A DNA stretch of 64,000 nt. It comes from Phoronis australis (taxonomy: Eukaryota; Phoronida; Phoronidae). Below are positions 10,501 through 21,400 of the stretch, piece after piece. Each line of letters begins with the position of its first letter. Within the stretch, counting starts at the first letter, position 1. Made by a program: the position numbers and the translations under genes. The DNA is taken from assembly GCA_002633005.1 (NCBI GenBank), contig NMRA01000215.1, positions 534,852 to 598,851 of the forward strand. Reading direction: 5' to 3'. The notes below the pieces were generated by a model. That model was not told the origin of the DNA and did no database searches. It was given only the letters and a program-made list of their open reading frames with translations.

Positions 10501-13500
10501 CACCACTCAAGACAATGTCAGACAAATACTGACATGACCTACCTAGCTATTTATTTTTTCTTTCCACAACCTTTTAGTTTAATAGTATTATGTCACCTTT
10601 GTTTGTTAAAATGTTGTGGATAATTTCCAAGTAGTGGTAACATTTTTGCATAATGCTGTTCAACTAATTGCTTACATGCCGTAGCAACAAATCATTTACG
10701 AATCATAACTCTTTCAGGTCCCTGGATGTTTAATATCCATTCTGACGAAGATGAGGCAGTCTACTCCTTTTGGCTGATGGACGACTTTGGTCAAGGGGAC
10801 TTTGAAGTGCTGGAATATCTCCATGCTGTATATAGGTAGTCCACTGACTTACGATAGTCTGTGAAAGGGTTTGGCCCCCCTTGAAGATGCCACAAGTCTG
10901 TGTAATGTACTCCGCTGACTGTCTGTTTACTAAAAGGTACTCCACTGTCAATTGTGAAAGGGTTTGGCTCCCCTTCCTTGAGGATGCCTTGACAACTTTA
11001 TTTATCTGCCCATCATAGATTCCTTTTTGTGTTCATTCATATCACTTAAGACAACTTTAGGATTATAAATATTGCAGTTGTTGTTTATATAGCATGAACA
11101 TTCCTGGATGGCTCAAGACAGGGTCTTCATTTTAATGCATTGTTGTGGAAAGTTTACGTAAAAGTATTATTTGTGATGTCTTTCAGACGCTTGTATTAAA
11201 ATGTTCTATTAATCATACTTGTCATCAATACATTTTTGAAAAACCATGACAACATCCAGTGCCTAACCTTGCATTATATATTCAGAAGGCTATGGCTTTA
11301 ATAGAAGAATTGCTGTCTGTGTAAATACTCTGAATATACATTTGAATTTGTACGAGTAGGAAACGCCTACGATGTACAATAAATGATATTATAATACATT
11401 TTTGAAATGATGTTTGTTTGCCTTTATTTTTTATTTAATGTGATTGATTTTGACAAAGTTAAGTCGGTCGCAAACTGCATGTTAACAAAAAAATCACAAA
11501 ATAACATCAATATAATTTGCTGAGCCAATTATCAAATTTCAACTTTCCTGATGAAAATTTTTTTAAAATGGTACCTTATTTGTTTTTTCCTGGAGTAATT
11601 GTTATTTTATGCCAATTTAAAATCGCAAAATTGTACGTAGTGACTTTTCTTTGTCGGCTGTGTTGATTTTAAGGTCAATATCTTCGCACAGGAACGTCCA
11701 ATCAAAATGTTGGTTTTTTGGAAAATCATTAACCATAAAGAGTTCTTTAAAATGATGTATCACATGTCTATATACCATACTTAAATTTGAAACCATAATA
11801 TTTCAAACTCGCAAATTCGATTTGACAGAATTTGTACCAAACATTTTGACACGAAAATGACATTTTCTCCGGAGCCATAAGTACAATTTTAAAAATTTTT
11901 CTACCATTCTCTTAGTATCGAGGAGAGATTTCTAATGATGTATTACCATGCACATTTTCAAAAATTTTTGAAAAATGCTGATCTCCCTAATTTAGTAGCA
12001 CTACAGCAGGCCAGTGTTTTTATTAGAGAGAGACATATAGACCTACGCATACTGCGCTCATTTGATTAGTTAAAAAGCCACTAGTTAATTTATGAACTAA
12101 TCAATGGATGGTGTAATATTTAATTAACATACCTTTAAAATGTCAAAAACACACAGAATTCTGGGGAAAGGTTGAAAAACAAAAAGTTATTGGCATTCAA
12201 GTGATTAATTCTCTGTTAACAGTCACATTCTTCCAATCACTATTTGCACCAACTCAAATTCAGTGCAAACTAATTGTTAACCGATTTCAATGATTTTCGT
12301 TTCCCTTTACTAGCGAGGACAACATACGTCACCAATCGCTTCGCGTATCTGTCACCGTGTAAAATTTGCACATTACAATTGGCAATAAATGTGAATAAAA
12401 ATTACTTCAAAGTATAAAATAAGACGTTATTTTACTTAAATGTTAGTTTTTTTCGTCGCAAAATCTGTTTAATAATACTTTACACGAGTTTTTTGCAGCG
12501 ACGTGACCGACATTTCAAAGCAAAATGGACGCCGGTAAAAACAACTGGTATTTGGTTTTCAACTCAGGAGAAGACTAAACTCTCGAATTTTGGCATGAAA
12601 CTTCGTGAACTTGCAGAAGAAACCCTTGCGCACGTTATTACGTAAGTTCTCCATGATAGCAAGTAACAGCATATGTTCACGAAAACAACAACGGATTTAA
12701 AACTTGACATGTTTCGGTGTCACTTATTAAACACCATCCTCAGAAGTCATAATACAGTGGCCACCTAGCTAGGCCCAGCAACAAGTAATGAAGCACAGAT
12801 ACAGTCAGTTACAGGGAGTGACAACGAACTATACCAACAATGACAACCTGTGGTGTGTCAGTTGCCTCCCTGTAACTGACTGTATCTGTGCTTCATTACT
12901 TGTTGCTGGGCCTAGCTAGGTGGCCACTGTATTATGACTTCTGAGGATGGTGTTTAATAAGTGACACCGAAACATGTCAAGTTTTAAATCCGTTGTTGTT
13001 TTCGTGAACATATTACGTAAGTATTTTTCACTTTCGTTGACTTAAAAGTTGAAAAAGTTGCCAGTTCCCGCGATGACCTTCAAATTTGACCTGAATTAAT
13101 TGGTACATTTCCTAATTTGCGCACATAATGAATCCTATTGCGCACTAAAGGGTTCATCAACGAACTATTTCAAAGACTTGTTGCAAACGGGCCCTTCGTC
13201 GATTTCTGACAATCGGGCGTATATCTGACTCACTTCGTAGTTCCGGGTTCTGCCGCTAGGGGTGCTCCTTCGAATCGCGGCGAATTTTTGGTTCCCAAAC
13301 TAAAGCATTTCAACTTTTCCTGTTGAAAAGTTTATGTAAAAGAGACCCAAAAAGTAATTTTTCATTGTGAGAACAATGATTATCTCATTTAAGGTTATTT
13401 TTTCCTATTTTTGCCACACATTTTTGTAGGTCAGGCCCCTAAGACCTGACTTGTTGCCAGACAGGACCACCCATACTGGCCAAGACAGTTTAGCCAGCAT

Positions 13501-15533
13501 ATGTCAAGATAGAAAATGAAAACATTTTAATTTTAGAGTAAACAAATATTACAACTGTGTATTTCTACTCCAGAGCTGTGTTTTGAACCAAAACTTTATG
13601 TTTACTACCATGAAAAACTGTACATGCCTATCAATATTTTTTTATACCATGAATATAGTTTTTACAAAACAATTCAGAGGTTCGTCTAGACTGTTATATG
13701 TCTCAGCCTGGCCTATATCTTTCAGGTAACCTTTGTTGGAAATTGCTGTGAACCAAACCAGTTGTTATTTTCTTCATCATTTTTCCTTATAATTTCATTC
13801 CTATTTGTCAGTTTACTATACATATCATCATGTCTCGCATTTCTGTCTCATCAGACTAGCTCTTGGTCAAGATCCTTCTTCTTTCCTGCTTCTACCGATT
13901 CTACTTGCAGTCAGCAAGTGAGTTTGGCTCAATACCCACTACGATGAAGATGAGGCTGTGCGCACATTTCGGGTGATGGACGATTTTGGTCAAGAGGACC
14001 TCGAAGTGCTGGAGTCAGTGCTCCATATTGTGCATAGGTATTCCACTGACTTAACACCCCCCTTCCTTGAGGATGATACAACTCTGTGAAGTACTCCATT
14101 GACTTAGTGAAAGTGTATGCCCCCCCCCCCCTTCCTCGAGGATGCCATAAGTCTGTAAGGCACTCCACTGACTTTCGATAGTCAGTGAAAGGGTTTGGCC
14201 CCTAGAGGCCACAAGTCTGTGAAAGGAACTCCACTGCCTGTCTGTTTACTTGCTGGTACTCACTGTCAATAATCAGTGAAAAGGTTTGACCTTCCTTCCT
14301 TGAGAACTTTATTTATCTGCCCATCATACATACCTTTATGTGTTCATATCAAGACAACTTTGGAAATAAATATTGCAGTTGTCGTTTGCATAGCATGAAC
14401 TTTCCTGCATGGCTCAAGACAAGGTGTACATTTTGTTACATTGTTGTGGAAAGTATGTTTAATTTCTATTTACTGTATGAAGCTTGTATTAATTTTTTTT
14501 GTTTGTCATGCTTTTCATCAAAACATATTTGAAATGATGTTGTTTATCTTTAATTTTTTAAAGTAATGCATTTTGACAAAGTTAAGCCAGTCGCAAACTG
14601 CGTGTCAACAAAAAAGTCACAAAATAATATCAATAATTTGCCCAACCAATTATCAGATTTCAACTTCCCTGATAAAAAATCTTGAACTGATACTAGCTTA
14701 TTTTTTTCTTGAGTAATTGTAATTTTATGCCAATTTGAAACGACGAAATTGTACGTACTGACTTTTCTTCGTCGGCTTTGTTGACTCTAAGGTCAATATC
14801 TTCGCACAGGAATGTCCAATCGGAATGTTCTTTTTTGCAAATTATTCATCATAAAATTTTCTTTGAAATGATGTATAACATGTCTATCTAGGTTACGTAG
14901 ATTTGTAACCATAATATTTCAAACTCACAAATTTGATTTGACAGAATTTTTATCAAAAAATTTGACACAAAAACACCATTTTCTCTGGAACCGTAAGTCC
15001 GATTAAAAAAATTTTTGTACCGTTCTTTTAGTCTCGTGGAGAGCTTTCTCGTGATGTATATTACATGCACATTTTCAAAAATTTTTGAAAAATGCCGTTC
15101 TCACTACCTTTACTTTGTTGTTCAGTTTTATTATTTCTAATATACAAAAACATTCAACAAATTAGGTGTACAATGAAATTTTTAGTAACATCTCATTAGT
15201 ACCGTAGGCGAAGACATAACATGTGAAAATGAAACTTTCTCCAAAGTCATCTCTAACTTCATATCTCAAAATGACGAAATCAATGATAAAAGTTGACACA
15301 ACGTGAAAATAACAAATCTACGCCCTACGCCGCGAGGATTGCATAAGTTAGCCAGAAGTAAGAAAGGTCTGTTTTAAAACATAAACACAATCGTACAACA
15401 AGAATGAATTAAATGAATACAATAACAACGATAATTCACAAGCGTACCTTTTTGAGATGTAATGGCAATGCGGACTGTGTCTTATCTCTGTCAAACAACG
15501 CACAAAACGCATACACATGCCGACTGAGGCCAT
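7112..15533 (-). CDS. GRPEL1: GrpE protein homolog 1, mitochondrial (nucleotide-exchange factor of mtHsp70)
   Basis: Spliced CDS of three exons: 15533-15448, 8285-8114, 7540-7112; 228 aa (human GRPEL1 is 217 aa, from memory). The product drives ADP release from matrix Hsp70 during protein import and folding. Residues 1-34 form a basic, Ser/Arg-containing presequence without acidic clusters, and residues 35-85 a charged linker/coiled-coil start. Residues 87-228 are the GrpE core, with YKRSLAETENVRQR, then GIQGFCKDLLEVADVL, and the GrpE signature from F180 (FDPNFHEAL) to GYKLHERTIRPALVGV. All junctions are GT-AG and in phase: exon 1 ends AG and exon 2 starts with T, making Ser29; exon 2 ends AAT|gtgagt and exon 3 starts after tttctgcag. 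The ATG sits in CCAAAATGGCC, a good initiation context. The first intron is 7.2 kb. Confidence 0.93.
7541..8113 (-). other. GRPEL1: GRPEL1 intron 2
   Basis: 573-bp intron bounded by gtgagt and ctgcag. Nothing else recognised in it. Confidence 0.85.
8114..8285 (-). CDS. GRPEL1: GRPEL1 coding exon 2
   Basis: Encodes residues 29-86, rich in Ala, Glu, Lys and Pro, ending in a heptad-like stretch (DLEKELSQAKEKLAADLESL) that begins the long GrpE helix. Acceptor is tttatttgtag|TCATT and donor is AAT|gtgagt. An internal ATG (Met35) could be mistaken for the start, but the exon reads open upstream through HLCRA to the acceptor. Confidence 0.88.
8985..9069. repeat. 17-bp tandem repeat (TGTCATATGGAATGTAT) x5
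   Basis: Five essentially identical 17-bp units, each with the palindrome CATATG, inside GRPEL1 intron 1. Because 17 is not a multiple of 3, the repeat shifts reading frame each unit, which produces repetitive spurious open frames on the plus strand. Confidence 0.95.
9655..11995. repeat. Segmental duplication, copy 1 (diverged)
   Basis: Aligns over most of its length with 13345-15110 in the same orientation. Shared blocks include GAGAACAATGATT, TTGCCAGACAGG, AAAACATTTTAATTTTAGA, CTGATGGACGA/GTGATGGACGA, AAATATTGCAGTTGT, GACAAAGTTAAG and TCGCAAACTGC. Copy 1 has about 0.4 kb (10330-10720) that copy 2 lacks. Both copies lie in GRPEL1 intron 1. Confidence 0.8.
10718..10839 (+). pseudogene. Possible coding exon or exon relic of unknown gene
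   Basis: After a good acceptor (ctctttcag) an open frame reads PWMFNIHSDEDEAVYSFW then LMDDFGQGDFEVLEYLHAVY up to TAG (10837-10839). An alternative donor, TATAG|gtagtc, lies at the end. In the duplicated copy (13927-14050) the frame keeps YDEDEAV, VMDDFGQ and EVLE, so substitutions look partly protein-constrained. A nearby frame (about 10268-10540) reads PDAVVESVKKYRMPPPP to a stop after a frame change. I do not recognise the protein. Confidence 0.25.
12696..12754 (-). ncRNA. Hammerhead-ribozyme-like motif (left arm)
   Basis: Exact inverted copy of the motif at 12930-12988, read on the minus strand. Either transcription direction across the foldback would therefore yield one sense motif. Confidence 0.55.
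12930..12988 (+). ncRNA. Hammerhead-ribozyme-like motif (right arm)
   Basis: CTGAGGA (12941-12947) fits the conserved CUGANGA core. Stem II is GGTGT paired with ACACC around a 10-nt loop. GAAAC (12969-12973) follows, then a very short stem III and GTC (12976-12978) as cleavage triplet. Stem I can form between TTATGACTT before the core and AAGTTTTAA after GTC, with one mismatch and one G-U. Very short, palindromic stem III hammerheads are known from Penelope-like elements. The fold was deduced by hand and activity is untested. Confidence 0.55.
13345..15110. repeat. Segmental duplication, copy 2 (diverged)
   Basis: Second copy of the block at 9655-11995, shorter by deletions. Both end with a shared TTTTTGAAAAATGC block (11970 and 15095). 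The copies are well diverged, so the duplication is old. Confidence 0.8.
15448..15533 (-). CDS. GRPEL1: GRPEL1 coding exon 1 (mitochondrial presequence)
   Basis: Encodes residues 1-28 plus two bases of codon 29. The start MASVGMCMRF is followed by Arg, Ser and His residues typical of matrix-targeting peptides. Donor is AAAAAG|gtacgc. It is assigned to GRPEL1 because its phase (2) matches exon 2 exactly, it is the nearest suitable exon on this strand, and it supplies the otherwise missing targeting sequence. Confidence 0.8.
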
Positions 15534-18144
15534 TTTGGACTGAATTAGTTATGTATCTCCAATGTTGAAGAGCAAACCAATGTACCTTCGTAGCGCCCTC
15601 ATGTGTTGACAAAGGTTCTTCAGCAGGCGAGACTGCTGTGCCTGGAATCCTACTCACCGGCACCGGCTCAAGATCGCGTTTGAGTGAACTTGGAATTGAA
15701 TATTCATTAAAGCTGTCAGGTGATTTTTTGGTTATTGTGAAGAATTGCTGTAATTATTGGCCCCACGATCACCCATTTTCTTCTTTCCCGTAGTGTCACG
15801 GAATCGGAGGACTATGCCGGGCGGGAGGGGCCTCCGACACCCGGCCCAATATTATTGTTTGGTGAACAAGGTCGCCAATTAAGGTTGGTTGAATTTTACA
15901 TTATTTTATTAACATGTAATTTGTTTTAGTACACTGAAATTTTTTATCAATATGAACATGATTATTTGAGTGAACTAGTCAAGTTTCCTCGTGTTAGTCA
16001 CGCCGATCCGGCATCACTCACTGACTCGGAGCAGCGCCGTCATTTCAAACGTTTTACGCGCAGAAAATCTCTCCGTCTCTTGTACGGGCTTTGGCACTAA
16101 AGACGAGGTCTGGGGCAGAAAGACATGGAGACTATTTTTACTATAAACCCACGTTGCGTATCTTACGTAGGTTAAAGGAGAATGCCACCCGATTTAATTC
16201 TAGCCCAAGTTGGCCGTGTCGACTCCGTTTCGATCTGTGCCGCTCTCAGTTACAATGCAAACTGAACCGGGTTAAAAAAAGCAGACCCATGGGCTCAAAT
16301 GCGGCAACACCACTACAAAATTGCTAACCAAAATTCTTGAAAAGAGGAAGACTGAGCTCCCGAACTTTTCAGTACCAGAGGCAAAACGGGCGGGTGCGTT
16401 ATGGGGCCCCGGCGGCCAATGCAGGAAGGGATGATTACCTAGGCTTTTATGCAAAACTTAGGTGAATGCACCATTATGCAAAACACTTGGGTAAAAAGCC
16501 ACAAAAAGGTTTTATTTCGATATAGGCGGCCTATGCGCCTATAGCGCGGCAATTCAGTATAAGTGTAGCTGAGTGTGCTCACTAACTTGAGAAAACGCCT
16601 CAACGGTCAGCCGTGTGGGCGACCGACCGGGTAATTAGTTCCCTCGGTCAGAAATCATATGCCATGGTGCCAGCATATTGTTTTACTTTGCTACGCAGAA
16701 CAATGCAAAATCAAGTAGTCGTATTGCCTCTGAGCAGACTCGATCCCAATTCGATTCGGTCGGACTGTCCACACCGTACGTGGCACTCCTTGCTTTGGAT
16801 CACACTTGTACCGCCAACGTAAGGCGGCGCTACCATACACTGAAGGCTTACTGGTAACCTACTCGTGTAAGTTTCAGGTATTGTGTTTGTACATGATGGG
16901 TCTCGCTTCCTGGCAATTGTCGCCCACGGGATGATTAATTAATTTGCACGGTTCTACATGGACAGACAGGCAGCTGGTGCTGACCACATTCACCGGATTT
17001 GTAGCCTACCGTTTAGCCGGTGTTTGTGCACGAGGCCTGCGCCGCTTGCGGTTTGGAGTGTGACGTCCACGTCAGATTCTTAGCTTCTGACCTTGGCCAA
17101 CTCGGCCATCCTTCCGACAGTTTTAGTGAAAAAGATACACTTTGGGAGGTAATTGTGCGCACTGTCAATTTCTGTTCAATTTCATTTCTGTTATGACGTA
17201 GGAGCCGGTTTTCAGAATCTCAGATGTCACACTGTCACTGAGTTCAGTTAGTGGCGAACCATATGCTTTAGAAGCAATATTGCATCATCATTGGTTCTCG
17301 TGCCCAACAAATAGCCGAACCGGCATATTAACCGGCATCTCCTTGTTGGTGAGTGGCTCTTTTCTACATTTGTCTATATTTCATTTAATTCAACTGAATT
17401 AAAGTTCAACTCTAGACCGATATGCAGTGGAGCTGTGAGGCAATGCAGGAGTCCTGTCAAGATTTAGACCATCCTGGGATCCATTCATCAATGGTAAATG
17501 AAGACCATGCAACTTTTCTACAACTAGTAGAATCACCATCGATCTTGCTTGGAGTGTCACAGCAAATCCTGATAGTTGATGAATGCAATGCGCATGCAAA
17601 ATTTTAAAATCTGGCATTCAGTTTACTCACAAGATAAACAGATAGTTAAATTCGAATTGTAAGGTGAAAAAGCCATGTCTGGCTGTCCTTTGAAAAACAG
17701 CCCAGATAAACCATAGATATCTTGGTGTTTTGGTCAACTAGTGGTCAAAAGTTTTAAGTCAGGTTACCAAGATGTGTTGTCAGCACATGAATAAACAGAC
17801 TCAGGTCACTGACCTGATATGAGCCAAGGTCTGCAGGGTATATGGTATGTCAGAAGCACCACACTTATATGTTTGCAGATCGTATGACTGTGCAGAATTG
17901 TATAAATAATCTGGTCTATATCGCATGCATATGTTTTAGTTTTCCTTTTACAATATGGATGCATGTATGAGGTATTTAATTAGTTGTATTAATTGTGCGA
18001 ACAGTTGATTGTCTTGCACCATCCAATTCATGTTTTATCTTTTAGCTATACCTGGCTTTCTGTTTACTTACTTGTCAGTTTCTGTGGTGTAAGAGATATG
18101 CTATTTACTCTAAGTTTACACACGTGTATATCAATTTATTTCAG
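15534..18144. other. Divergent intergenic region between GRPEL1 and ALDH18A1
   Basis: Must hold the GRPEL1 5' UTR and promoter (left side, minus) and the ALDH18A1 promoter and any non-coding first exon (right side, plus). It has several CpG-containing stretches (for example 15790-15860 and 16010-16100). I see no TATA box I would defend and no protein-like frame. Confidence 0.5.
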
Positions 18145-18205
18145 GTTCAGGTTTCTTCATCTCAGTACAGTTGACTGGACAAACAAGGACTATAGGTAAA
18201 AAATC
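18145..18205 (+). other. ALDH18A1: ALDH18A1 5' UTR part of first coding exon
   Basis: A good acceptor (tcaatttatttcag) ends at 18144, so the start codon exon may be preceded by a spliced non-coding exon upstream. Alternatively transcription starts nearby. The stretch has stops in the coding frame. Confidence 0.4.
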
Positions 18206-18454
18206 ATGTTCAGCCAATTAAGCCGGACACACATGGCTTCTCTGATACCATCACGCTGGACTGTTAAGTCACGTGACAGTTTCATGCGCATGGTGAATTT
18301 ATTCAGCACGTCTGGCGCAGTGAACAAGGTAGCCAATTTTAGATCTGAGTTGATGGACTCTCGTCGAATAGTAATCAAACTGGGAAGTGCTGTGATCACT
18401 CGCGAGGATGAGTGCGGTCTCGCTCTCGGTCGGCTTGCCTCCATCACTGAACAG
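18206..18454 (+). CDS. ALDH18A1: ALDH18A1 coding exon 1
   Basis: Residues 1-83: presequence (Arg, Ser, Met rich, few acids) then the kinase N-terminus with [20 protein letters not shown]. The donor is GAACAG|gtaaga, phase 0. This ATG is chosen because the exon then encodes a full presequence like that of animal P5CS. Confidence 0.93.
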
Positions 18455-21400
18455 GTAAGATGTAGGGCTTACGTGTGTTAAAGTGGAGCCCACTAAATAT
18501 CACATCAGATAACAGAATATCCCACTTACTCTAAGTATTGTCGTGAAATTTAAAAAGTTGTAATCACTTCCCGTCAAACCCATGAACCCCAATATGTCAT
18601 CCCGAATAATGTCAAGTTAAAAATTAGAAAATGGACTGTTACTCACTTTTTACAGTTGGATTGTGTAGTTTCTTTTCTATAGATCTGAAAACCAACCTAA
18701 TTCTTCTTCATTTTCAATTCAATTACCTTGTAAGAACTTGGCGTGGGGGAGGGTTAAAATCCTATTTGTCCGTTTTACTCTACAGGTCTCTCCACTAATT
18801 TGGAACCTATCAAAATTTATGTCAAAACCGAGGGTATGACATTATGTGGGCTCCAGTGCCGCACTGTTCTGTACAACTATCCTGTATTTAGCTGGTTAGT
18901 TGCGGGACAAAAGTCAATATGATTTGTCATTTAAAATAAAGTGCACACGATTTTTCTGCAGCAAAGTGTTCCACTCATGAGATCGTTCACCAGTTACTGT
19001 GTTGCGTTTGAGGGAAGTGGTGTAGATGGATCACATGATGTACCCACAATACCATACACTGATGAGATCCATGAATATTCCCTTTCTACATTTTCACTCT
19101 CATGAAATGGCGTCAGTCATTTTTGCAGCTTGATCAGACACATTCAGTGTGCAGACAGTGGCAATTTGGTCATGTAATTTTTGTGTATTGGACCAATTGA
19201 CATTTAGAGAGGGATTATGGGAATTCCTCAAGGGTCAATATTTTTAAAGTAGAATATTTGTGTGACAAACCTAAGGTACAGGTTGAAAGTAACAGGTGTT
19301 GCTGAACATTTAAGCAGTTTGATTAAGTTTCTTAAATTTTCTTTAAAAAGTAATAACAATAAATTATTAATGGATACTGAAAAAAGCTGTCCTTTGACAA
19401 CTTCAATGTCAACATGGAGCCCAAAATGTTTTTCCTTTTAAGAAAAAAATTGTGCTCTAAAAAGGATACCAAACACGGTTTTGGCCTATTAACAGAATCT
19501 GATATTAAAGCCTAATTTCAATGGAATTATTGTTATTTTAGATGTATTGGGCTAACCAGATAGTCCTAGCAAAGCCAGTTAGTAAAATAAGAAAACGTTC
19601 AATCACCCAAATGTAAGTGAGCCTGTCTTTTTGTGCCATGTTGTGTCACCGCGAGATCCCAGCAGAAACAACAAAAGGTTGTAATGAATAGGGGTCTGAA
19701 TAGAGCACCATTGCGTGCGGGTGTTATTCGCAGCTGTTTGAATTAAAAGGTGATTCTCGTGGTGGCATACACAAACGCAAGCCAATACGCCTAACACTTT
19801 GTTACATTTGGCTATTTGTGGCACTAGTGGGCTCAGGGCGATGCTCTTAACATGCTGTAGGAACCAAGTTTACTGGTGTTACTGTTGAAGNGTGTGACAA
19901 ACCTAAGGTACAGGTTGAAAGTAACAGGTGTTGCTGAACATTTAAGCAGTTTGATTAAGTTTCTTAAATTTTCTTTAAAAAGTAATGTCCTTTGACAACT
20001 TCAATGTCAACATGGAGCCCAAAATGTTTTTCCTTTTAAGAAAAAAATTGTGCTCTAAAAAGGATACCAAACACGGTTTTGGCCTATTAACAGAATCTGA
20101 TATTAAAGTCTAATTTCAATGGAATTATTGTTATTTTAGATGTATTGGGCTAACCAGATAGTCCTAGCAAAGCCAGTTAGTAAAATAAGAAAACGTTCAA
20201 TCACCCAAATGTAAGTGAGGCTGTCTTTTTGTGCCATGTTGTGTCACCGCGAGATCCCAGCAGAAACAACAAAAGGTTGTAATGAATAGGGGTCTGAATA
20301 GAGCACCATTGCGTGCGGGTGTTATTCGCAGCTGTTTGAATTAAAAGGTGATTCTCGTGGTGGCATACACAAACGCAAGCCAATACGCCTAACACTTTGT
20401 TACATTTGGCTATTTGTGGCACTAGTGGGCTCAGGGCGATGCTCTTAACATGCTGTAGGAACCAAGTTTACTGGTGTTACTGTTGAAGATATACTTTAAA
20501 AACATTATTTCCCACCCAATTCTCTGAAACAAAACAATGCTCTGTAACCCACGACAAGTCTCAAAAGTTTGGAGGAAATTTTGAAACCTCCTTTCAAAGT
20601 CTGCGAAATGGGCAAGTTAATTACATGGCAGCTGTGGGGAAGACCACTCACCAAGACCCATAATATGCTATTTGGGACACAGGAAGTATGAGCTTTTAGC
20701 TGATTCCTGCTTTTATTTTTAAAAATTGAGGCCAATGATGCATTATCAGGTGACAGAACGCCACATTGATTGAAATCATCAAAACAAGGTTTGGTATCTT
20801 TTAAGCAGTTTTTATCTACTGTACAGTTGATGATTTGATTTGTCTGTGTACATCTAGGTGGCGCTACTGCAGAATCAAGGCAAAGAGATGTTAATGGTGA
20901 CCAGCGGGGCTGTGGCATTCGGTAAACAGAAGTTACGCCAAGAAATGTTGATGTCTATGAGCATGAGACAGTCTCTGAGTTCTCATGACAGTAAACTGGT
21001 ATAATGTTCTTGTTATCACTGGTGTATGAATGTTTAGTGATGATGTGTCTGGCACTATGTTGTGCTTTGGACCCGCAAATAGATAGAATTGTGCAGTCTC
21101 ACCACATTGTCAAAATAGTTTGTAGGTTTTGGAAATTTTTCCCATTCATGTAACCACCACAAGGGCATTTATGAACTTGAAAGCTTAACAACATCGAAGT
21201 GGCTTGAAATTTACTCGATCAACAGCTCTCAGTAAACCCACCTGTGATGAATTACCATCAAAACCTGGTCTGATGCTTTCCTTTTATTCAGTTTGGAAGT
21301 AATTTCTAGCCTTGCCATTGGTTGTTACTCCGTTATTGCTTCAGACAATGCTTTCGTAGTGTTTGGAATGTTCTGGAACATTCTGTTTGTCACTTGACTA

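Larger units (their letters stand above)
12671..13013. mobile_element. Perfect 148-bp foldback element carrying a hammerhead-like core in each arm
   Basis: Bases 12671-12818 are the exact reverse complement of 12866-13013, with a 47-bp spacer. A 12-bp direct repeat (TATTACGTAAGT) occurs at 12636-12647 and 13011-13022, a possible target duplication although the left copy is 23 bp outside the arm. Each arm contains the pattern CTGAGGA, a GGTGT/ACACC stem, then GAAAC-AT-GTC. No coding sequence is visible. Confidence 0.9.

Noticed and set aside
19603-20422. Two nearly identical 73-residue minus-strand frames
   Set aside because: They arise from the duplicated 0.6-kb block, not from a gene family; no motif is seen.
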